Assembly (NCBI GenBank): GCA_963662175.1
Contig: OY759218.1
Span: forward strand, 4,084,001-4,148,000
Length of the DNA stretch: 64,000 nucleotides
DNA from: Aradus depressus
Taxonomy: Eukaryota > Arthropoda > Insecta > Hemiptera > Aradidae
Direction: 5' to 3'
Below the pieces are notes generated by a model. The model saw only the letters and a list, made by a program, of their open reading frames with translations, did not search any database and was not told the origin of the DNA. Both the position numbers and the translations under genes were made by a program. Positions 57,395 to 64,000 of this stretch are shown here, piece by piece. Within the stretch, counting starts at the first letter, position 1, and every line of letters starts with the position of its first letter.

Positions 57395-58145
57395 AAAGTT
57401 GATAATGAATCACCGCCAATGTACTTTTTAAGAACTTACTTAATCCATTAAGTTTTCGCTCTTCCTCCAAAACCAATTGACTATTTGGGCTAAAAAATCA
57501 ATAGTTGACTTATATAGGGGCTTATGAATCCTTATACCTAAATTTTGTGCCTATACATTCATTACATTGGCAGTTATTGGGGTTTTTGAATTGAGCCCCC
57601 CTTCTGAACCCCACTTCCCTTCTACCGATTTCACTCAGATTTAAAAAGTGTCGTCCTTGTGGAGTTCTGGGATATACATATAAAATTTCGTGTCCGAATT
57701 CATCATCATCAATATATTCATTCATTCTATACAGAATTTTCGTTTTCACAGACTTGCAGGAATTTTCTTTTTTCACTATTGGATTCAGGAGATCTTTGGG
57801 TAGGGCTCTGAATTTACACACGAATCTTCTTGTCGATACATTCATTACAAGGGCAGTTATTAGAGTTTTTTCGTTGAGCGTGCCCCGTAATGCCCCCTTC
57901 CCTTCCCTTTAGCTGATTTGGCTGAAAATCCATAGGTGTCGGCTCTATGGATTTCTGGATACACGTATACAAGTTCGTGACGATACATTCGTGCTAGGGA
58001 TTTATCATGTTCACAGACACTTAGACACATTTTTAACATTTTTGGAATCAGGGTGTCGGAAAACATGAAATTTCGATGAATACTCAACATGAAATCTCTG
58101 ACCGATTACTAACTTGTATATTTCGTTTAGTTGGGGAAGTAAAAT
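57395..58145 (+). repeat. HT repeat, plus, near full length
   Basis: About 750 bp from ATGAATCACCGCCAATGTAC to the tail TAGTTGGGGAAGTAAA. Confidence 0.9.
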
Positions 58146-58254
58146 GAAGATTTGTTTTCATCCCATCAAGATAAACCATCACATTCTCTCTGCAATTCTC
58201 CGCATTCTCATTTGTAATTGCGTACATTAAAAGTGTTCCCATTTTTGGTTTTGG

Positions 58255-58350
58255 TCGACTGCAGAAAGTGGTTAGTGTAGACCTTACCCGCTAAAAAAAG
58301 CCCTTAACCAATCGTCGACCACAGTTTGTGGTTGACTTCAACCACTAAAA
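58255..58350. repeat. GTGGTCG-family repeat fragment
   Basis: GTCGACCACAGTTTGTGG and TTCAACCACTAAAATATG; it abuts the SINE at 58358. Confidence 0.6.
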
Positions 58351-58357
58351 TATGTTA

Positions 58358-58658
58358 GTTATTATGACTCATACCCGGGCTTTAACTGGTCATATTCTGG
58401 TGGATATGAGCCCGACTCTACTATGGGAGCCCTAAATTTTGCCTAATCTAAATTTTTATTCACCTAAGGTGGGGATGGGTCTTTAACGAATACCTGCATC
58501 GTCCAGGCTCGGGACCATCCCTTAACGTCCCGTCCGAAGGTCGGCGTGCTCAAGTTTATTTTACCTCCCAAATAAAATAAACTAAGGGCCTCGTTTCGAA
58601 CCCGCGAACTTGAGCTCAGTAAGCAAATGCGCATACCACTGAGCTACCAGCGCCCTCA
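58358..58658 (-). mobile_element. tRNA-derived SINE
   Basis: Complete layout: the minus strand begins GGGCGCTGGTAGCTCAGTGG, followed by GCGGGTTCGAAAC and the shared body. Confidence 0.78.
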
Positions 58659-58808
58659 CTAAAATATGTGAAGCGGTTATTATAAGAATCGATAAGAAAG
58701 TCACTCTCTGAATTAATTCGTACAATGAAACAAGAAAACAGCTGAAGCCAACACATTACTTTCATACAGCCAGTAATGCCAGTATGAAATGAGTTTGAGA
58801 GGGGGAAG

Positions 58809-58814
<6 letters not shown>

Positions 58815-58851
<37 letters not shown>
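58815..58851. repeat. (GA)n microsatellite
   Basis: About 18 GA units; a shorter run lies at 27616-27634. Confidence 0.95.
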
Positions 58852-58854
<3 letters not shown>

Positions 58855-58932
58855 TCTGTACAAAAGTGGTTGGTATAAAAGAGTCCTGTAATGGACACAT
58901 CACATATATATGTATATATATTTGTTTTTTTC

Positions 58933-60008
58933 TACTTTCTTTTACTTATAGTATAAGGAAGTATTGTAATCGTGTGAAAATACGAATTCGAGGTTTCAAC
59001 TGACTTTCACGTTTCAAGGTCCCCCGGATTCGTTTTCACCATTTTCGCGATGATGTCTGTCTGTGCGTATTCTGTGTGTATGCGATTGAAAAGTTGTGAA
59101 CTCTCAACCGCAAAAACGATTGTATATGTACATATATGAACTTGAAATTTGGACTGAAGGAGTCTGGTTATTTAAATAGTTTTTTTAACAGATAAATAAA
59201 TAAAACTACATTATTGGGGGAGCTATAACTTTAGTCGTATTTGTTCTATCTCAAATCTGAGGACACATAAGCAATTGGAATTAAAATTAAAATCAGTGTT
59301 GACTAAAAAACCGCGAAAATCAAGCTGTTGAGGCCTGGCATCTCCCTATTCCTTCCCCCCCCCCCCCCCCCCCTGCCTTGTAGTGAGTGTACATCGCAGC
59401 GCCACTAGGCCCGTTGCAGTCAGCGCTATCTACGAAGAGAGGGGACGAACTACTCCATCATCAGTTGTTGACCATCTGACTTGGTCCCTCTCTAACCTTG
59501 ACCTCGTTCACCCATGCCGTGAGTAGAGGCCATGCCATTCATTTTAACATTTTTTTTATATACAGTCCACTTTATCATTTATACATACACCCGTTGTGTA
59601 CACAAGCAAAGGTTGAAACAATGGGTTTTAGTGCGGTTTTCGGCATGTATCTTGCAAAATTGCTTGCGAAAAATTGTATTTTATATAAAATGTGGCTTTC
59701 AGTATTTTCTAAAACGTTTGTTTGAAAAGATTTCTGATTTTTTAATAATTATAGGCGGTATTATATAAAATGTATTCAGGTCCCGAAGTAAAGTTGTCTC
59801 AATTTTTCTCCGATTTAGACCAAAATCTAATCAGATCTAAGTAAGCACACGTGTCATCTTCATTACAAATTTCAAGTTCATTGTAACAATAGTTTTTGAG
59901 TTAGAGCGCTCACAAAGTTACAACTCCAGACCTTGAAATGTAAAAATCTGCTGAAAACTCGATGTTGGATTTTCGAAAGATTACAATATTCTGTTATACC
60001 GCAAAACA
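58933..60008. mobile_element. T-type inverted-repeat element, about 1.08 kb
   Basis: The left end (hairpin, GTATTGTAATCGTGTGAAAA, then TTTCAAGGTC) and the complement of the right end (ATATTGTAATCTTTCGAAAA, then TTTCAAGGTC) match over about 75 bp at roughly 70 percent. No coding capacity; interior holds a C19 run (59355-59373). The same layout, hairpin then TGTAATCGGTCAAAATTCGA, marks HT tails, so the two are related. Confidence 0.5.
59776..59940. repeat. AAGTAAAGTKGTCTCAATTTT repeat inside the T-type element
   Basis: AGTAAAGTTGTCTCAATTTT and AAATCTAATCAGATCTAAGT recur at 63873-63925 with small changes. Confidence 0.6.
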
Positions 60009-60770
60009 GCAATGAACTGCCCACCACGATTTAGTCAACTAAGTTTTCGCTCTCCCTTCAAAAGCAATCGGCTGTTCGAGATAATTATCAATATTTGACT
60101 TACATAGGCACTTCTTAATCCTCATACTAAATGTTTAGTTGTTACATTAATTACATCGGCAAATATTGGGGTTTTTGAAAGACAGTTGTGATACTAGTGT
60201 TCTTATTCATTCTTTTCTCGGATTGAGGTCTTCTCTTCTCAGATATGTGAAAGCAAAAATATTTCCCATTGATATTTATAAATGGAAATTATAGTCAATT
60301 TTGTGGAAATTGTCAAGTGAAGGTTTCTTGGAGTCACCTTTTCAATTGGTTTAGTTGTCAAGGATGCTAGTTATGATAGAAGATGGTAATGAAGAGCGGG
60401 TGGAGAATGAGACGATGGAGGGAGGGTCTGGTAATTGACAGTTAGGGTAGACAGAGTCAGCCAGAAGCGGTTGACAGGAGTGTCGTACGTCTGAACTGGA
60501 GTCCCTTGTTATAGTCTAGGCTAGCCTTACAGTCACTTCGCAACCTGTTACCATTAACTACTTCAAACCGTTACTCTCCTCTCCCTATCAACATTTCTTT
60601 TATTCAACTTACTCTGAAGTCTTATTTATATAAGGATTTCGTAATTTGAACAATTCTCTTACCCCACATCTGAACCCACTTCCCTTCAGCCAATACCGCT
60701 GAAGTTTGACAGGTAGTGTCCTCAATAGGGTGTAATATCCAAAATATATTGACATTAAATTTATTAATAT
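60009..60770 (+). repeat. HT fragments
   Basis: Head and M 60009-60182; M fragment 60655-60770 (CGCTGAAGTTTGACAGGTAG). 60183-60654 has no recognised feature. Confidence 0.72.
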
Positions 60771-60806
60771 GTAAGTAAAAATGACAAAGCAGAGGGCAGT
60801 GTAAAA

Positions 60807-60886
60807 GGAGGAGGGCAGGATGTAATGGAACCAAAAGGGAGAAGAAGGAGGAGGGCAGGATGTAATGGAACCAAAAGGGAGAAGAA
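60807..60886. repeat. 40-bp direct duplication in LINE 3' UTR
   Basis: AAGGAGGAGGGCAGGATGTA then ATGGAACCAAAAGGGAGAAG, two adjacent copies. Confidence 0.9.
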
Positions 60887-61140
60887 GGATGACATCAGCA
60901 GAAATACCGCGTGTGGGCCTCCTGACATGGGTAGCCAATCGGTGTGCAGAAAGAAGCCCGGCGGAAGAATGGCGGGAGGATTTTGGAGAGCTAGAGACCC
61001 ATCCAGCTAGCTTCACTTTAATAGAAAATATAAGTTGAGAATTAAAAAGTTTAGATGTTAGGAATTATTAAAGAATATTAAAGAAAAAGAAAGGAAGGTT
61101 AAGTTAACATATGTGTATAGGTAGAGGTTGAAAGTTAGAA

Positions 61141-61467
61141 TTACCTGAATATCTCTGTAGTTTCCTTAATGAACCTGAGAATGCTCTCGTGGTCCAATCT
61201 TCTAAAATGCTCCTCTGCGATTACATCTTCACCAAAGATGCAGAATCTCGTTCGCGTGTATCCCGAGCAGATGCCCAGGAAGTGTGCCGCCGTCTCGTCT
61301 TCCTCCCCACATCTATCGCAGGTACGACTGTCCTTGACTCCTACAGTGTGCAGGTGTCTATTGAACGGACCATGTCCTGTGAGAACTCCAGTCAGTTGCC
61401 TAAGCTCGTTCTTTTTGAGGTTCAGGATCCCATCCTTCAACACTTTGGACTCCGCTCCCAGGAACAT
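61141..61467 (-). pseudogene. LINE C-terminal zinc-finger region
   Basis: 108 codons: NELRQLTGVLTGHGPFNRHL, HTVGVKDSRTCDRCGEEDE, TAAHFLGICSGYTRTR, ending FIKETTEIFR. The L-TGHG-FN-HL and C-xx-C...H....C pattern is the standard tail of I, R1 and LOA polymerases. It follows the RNase H part after a frame change. Confidence 0.8.
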
Positions 61468-61532
61468 CTTCGACTGCCTGCATGTGGTATTTTTCTCTCC
61501 AAGTACGCTCCAAAAGATCCTTAGTACACTCT

Positions 61533-61990
61533 TTAATCCGGGACCTCCCGAGATATTCCTAGTACTGGCTCTGGCCCCATAAAGAGCTTACTTGAACCTT
61601 CCTTGGCTAGTCGGCCCGCCTCTTCGTTTCCCTGGGTCCCCGAGTGTCCGGGAACCCAGTAGAGTCCAACCTTCATGCAGGTTCCTACGGTGTTTAATTG
61701 ATTTTCGCACTCCCTTACCAGCTTTGATCTGATTTCCGCGCTGGCAAGTGCTTGTAGTGCTGCTTGACTATCGGAGAAGATTTTCACCTCCTCCTTGTCA
61801 CTGATCATTACCTCTCTTCTAGACGCGCATTCCAGGATCGCCATCACCTCCACTTGAAACACCATAGCATGGGATCCCAGCGGGATGACGGCCTCCACCT
61901 CCAGACTCGGGATTCATATACCCCCTCCTGTGAGTCCTGTGTCCTTCTGTCTAGAACCGTCTGTAGAGCATCGTATATGCTTCCAAGTGA
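61533..61990 (-). pseudogene. LINE RNase H domain (decayed)
   Basis: From about 61990 the minus strand reads YTDGSRQ, then shifts frame to EAVIPLGSHAMVFQVEVMAI with the second acidic residue, IFSDSQAALQALASAEI with the third, and LYWVPGHSGTQGNEEAGRLA, where the usual final aspartate is glycine. An RNase H domain of this kind sits after the reverse transcriptase in I-superfamily elements and removes RNA from RNA:DNA hybrids. The frameshift and the lost residue indicate inactivity. Confidence 0.82.
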
Positions 61991-62109
61991 CTTCTGTCGC
62001 TTCTTGCTCTGCTCTCTCTCTCTCTCTACTCTTGATAGTCACTACATATTTGCTAATTAGGTTGGTGCGCTGCACCATCTCAACTTTTTTCCATCGAATA
62101 TGAGGTATA

Positions 62110-62660
62110 TTTCTTCAGTTGAGTCTCCTCTTCTGATCCCCCCTTTGCTTCGGGCGATTACGCTGAAAATTTATGTGTCGTCCTTATGAGGTTTTGAATT
62201 CGCAAATGAAATTTTATGTCGATACATTCATTACCATCGCAGTTATTGGAATTTTTATTTAAATTGAAGTTTTAATTGAACCCTCCCCCCCCCCCCCCCC
62301 CCCCCATCCTTTGGCCGATTTGGCTGAAAATCGATAGGTGTTGTCCTTATGAGATTTCGGTCACACTTAAAATTTTGCTTTTACTTTAAGCCTCCCCCTA
62401 ATCCCTCTTCCCCGTTGAACGATTTGGCTGAAAAACAGTAGGTGTCGTTGTTGGAGGGTTCTGAATTCACATAAAATTTCATGTTGATACATTCATTCTA
62501 TCGGGAGTTATCGAGTTCTGAGACAAACAGACATGTTTTTTTCATATTTGGAATCTTTTGAGGTTGAAAACATGAAATTCAGTTGGAAACTCTGTATCGA
62601 ATTGTTAACCGATTACATAACTAACTTCCCCTACACTTCGTATAGCTGGGAAAGTAGAAA
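62110..62660 (+). repeat. HT repeat, plus, with a C21 tract
   Basis: M units, C run 62285-62305, tail ACACTTCGTATAGCTGGGAA. Confidence 0.85.
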
Positions 62661-62789
62661 CAAAATAAAATAAATAAATTCACATTATTTATACAGAAAC
62701 ATGAGTTCTTTCCTGAGATTAGTTGTGAGTTGAGTTCTCTGGGGGAGAGGGATGACCTGGCAATTCTAAAAGACTAAAGTTACCTGTGG

Positions 62790-62965
62790 CTTTATTTTTA
62801 TTTTTATTTAACCTTTTTATTAAAATAAGTATTGTTTTTTTATTTTGTGTGTTCTTTTTGTTATCAGTTATTGAATCTCTGTATTTATAATTCTGTATTG
62901 AATTCCTTGCTGTAAGATATATAATTCTTTATAAGCAATAAAGTTATTCATTCATTCATTATTCA
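62790..62965 (+). mobile_element. LINE 3' tail remnant
   Basis: T-rich sequence ending AAGCAATAAAGTTATTCATT CATT repeats, the usual end of Jockey/CR1-type LINEs. No coding part remains. Confidence 0.45.
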
Positions 62966-63159
62966 TACATAGTACAAAAAAGAATATGGTTTACAATGAA
63001 AGACAATTGGTAATATATTGTAAAAAAGTCGGAACAAACATTACTACATATTTTTTTGGAATTCTTTATTTTTTTCTTCATTCCCTAAAATATATTGAAG
63101 AACAATAACTGAAAGATATAATTTTGTGATGATGACAAATGTCAAACACAAAAAAAAAC

Positions 63160-63790
63160 TTTCCCAAAACTAATCAATTACATTTCGCTCTCCATTCAAA
63201 ATCGTCTAGGCTAAAAATCGTATAATAATAATAATTTATTGCCAAAGAAATTCTACAGAATTAATAGGTAACGTCAAATTTTCCTGTTTTTACTGAAATT
63301 TATATTTCATAAAATCATCTATATTATAGAAGCACACTTTTTTAACAACAACGGTTTCGACGTTTGTATTGATATTTTTTGGGAAGTCAAAAAAAAAAAT
63401 GGGAAAAGTGCTGCTGTAATTATATATTACAATGTAAGTAAAAAATGGGCTTAAAATATCATGTACCTACAGAATACCGCGGAACCACAGAACAACAAAG
63501 TTATTACATGACCGTCTTTAATTGCCAGGTTATAGAAGGCAATGATTTGAAACTTTATTTCCAGTAAACCTAAAGATTTCAAGCTTCCCTCATATATTCT
63601 TTTAGAAATTTTCCTAAATTCCTTAAGGGCGCTGTTAGCACAGAGATAACATGCTTGCCTATTGTGCTCAGGGCCTCCCTTTCAAAACGCAGCCGAGGCA
63701 CGATACATTCATTACAACGGCAATTATTGAATTTTTTGAGTTGAGCCTCTCCCCTAATCCTCCCTTTCCTTAGGCCAATTTGGCTGGTTT
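63160..63790 (+). repeat. HT fragments
   Basis: Head piece 63160-63225 and M piece 63696-63790 (CGATACATTCATTACAACGG). Confidence 0.7.
63627..63695 (+). mobile_element. SINE head fragment
   Basis: GGGCGCTGTTAGCACAGAG with GTGCTCAGGGCC resembles the tRNA-like head, then joins HT sequence. Confidence 0.45.
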
Positions 63791-64000
63791 TCTCTACAAC
63801 TTTTATTTGAAGAGATTTTTGCTTAGGTCATAAATATAAGTGATTACTTGTAAAATGGACTTGGACTTAGAAGTAAAGTGGTCTCAATTTTCGTCCCATT
63901 TCCACCAAATTCTAATCAAATCTAAGTTGACTAGTTTTGAAATTAAATTTAATTTTGAAAAATTTTAAATGTGACCATCTACATGTCAAACCGAACTTAT
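63783..64000. repeat. Same repeat as 59776-59940, cut by window end
   Basis: AGTAAAGTGGTCTCAATTTT and TTCTAATCAAATCTAAGTTG. Confidence 0.6.

Larger units (their letters stand above)
60800..62050 (-). mobile_element. I-superfamily LINE fragment with RNase H, minus strand
   Basis: A 5'-truncated, decayed LINE: RNase H domain, C-terminal zinc finger, and 3' untranslated sequence reaching about 60800. The UTR contains a 40-bp unit present twice (60807-60846, 60847-60886). Neither target duplications nor the exact ends could be fixed. Confidence 0.72.

Noticed and set aside
58616..58903. 95-codon minus-strand frame with a serine-leucine repeat
   Set aside because: Produced by translation of the (GA)n microsatellite.

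Overview
This window is eukaryotic and most likely comes from an insect, possibly a hemipteran; that placement is inference. The only host gene I can support is part of a Notch ligand of the Serrate/Jagged type on the minus strand. Four exons (34984-34930, 19767-19513, 16000-15940, 15074-14941) join with matching intron phases. They encode the end of the N-terminal MNNL region, the DSL domain and two EGF-like repeats. The introns measure about 15.2, 3.5 and 0.9 kb and are filled with repeats. More 5' exons should lie above 34984 and more EGF exons below 14941, but I could not find them here.

Nearly everything else is mobile or repetitive DNA. The dominant component is a high-copy modular family, here called the HT repeat, with at least 50 fragments in both orientations. 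Its head (H) carries the hairpin CGGTGAATCACCG, its middle (M) consists of diverged units of about 150 bp that often hold a run of C, and its tail (T) ends in the hairpin CTATACTTCGTATAG. Several younger elements sit inside HT copies and can be dated by the copy they split. These are an intact Tc1/mariner transposon (3651-5280), an almost full-length R1-clade LINE with a 13-bp target duplication (28134-33103), and two truncated R1 3' ends (48104-48424, 54607-55301).

Other mobile DNA, left to right: a 5'-truncated R1 copy (about 10670-11830); an RTE-like reverse transcriptase end (17540-18040); a tRNA-derived SINE family (nine pieces); a decayed DDE-type DNA transposon (37669-41393) with a SINE, a CR1-like LINE end and a poly(A) insertion nested inside; a Penelope-like element folded as a 466-bp inverted repeat around a GIY-YIG endonuclease with hammerhead-ribozyme motifs in both arms (42254-43647); an internally deleted Jockey element (43788-44626); a Jockey/CR1-like RT remnant (49405-50057); a T-type inverted-repeat element (58933-60008); and an RNase H-bearing I-superfamily LINE fragment (60800-62050).

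Tandem arrays have 63-, 53-, 43-, 46-, 99- and 53-bp units. Microsatellites and unusually many long C tracts are scattered throughout. I see no CRISPR array, operon, rRNA or free-standing tRNA gene. The region reads as the intronic and upstream territory of a large developmental gene in a repeat-rich genome. Coordinates of repeat fragments are approximate to about 10-20 bp; exon edges, target duplications and TIRs were read base by base.
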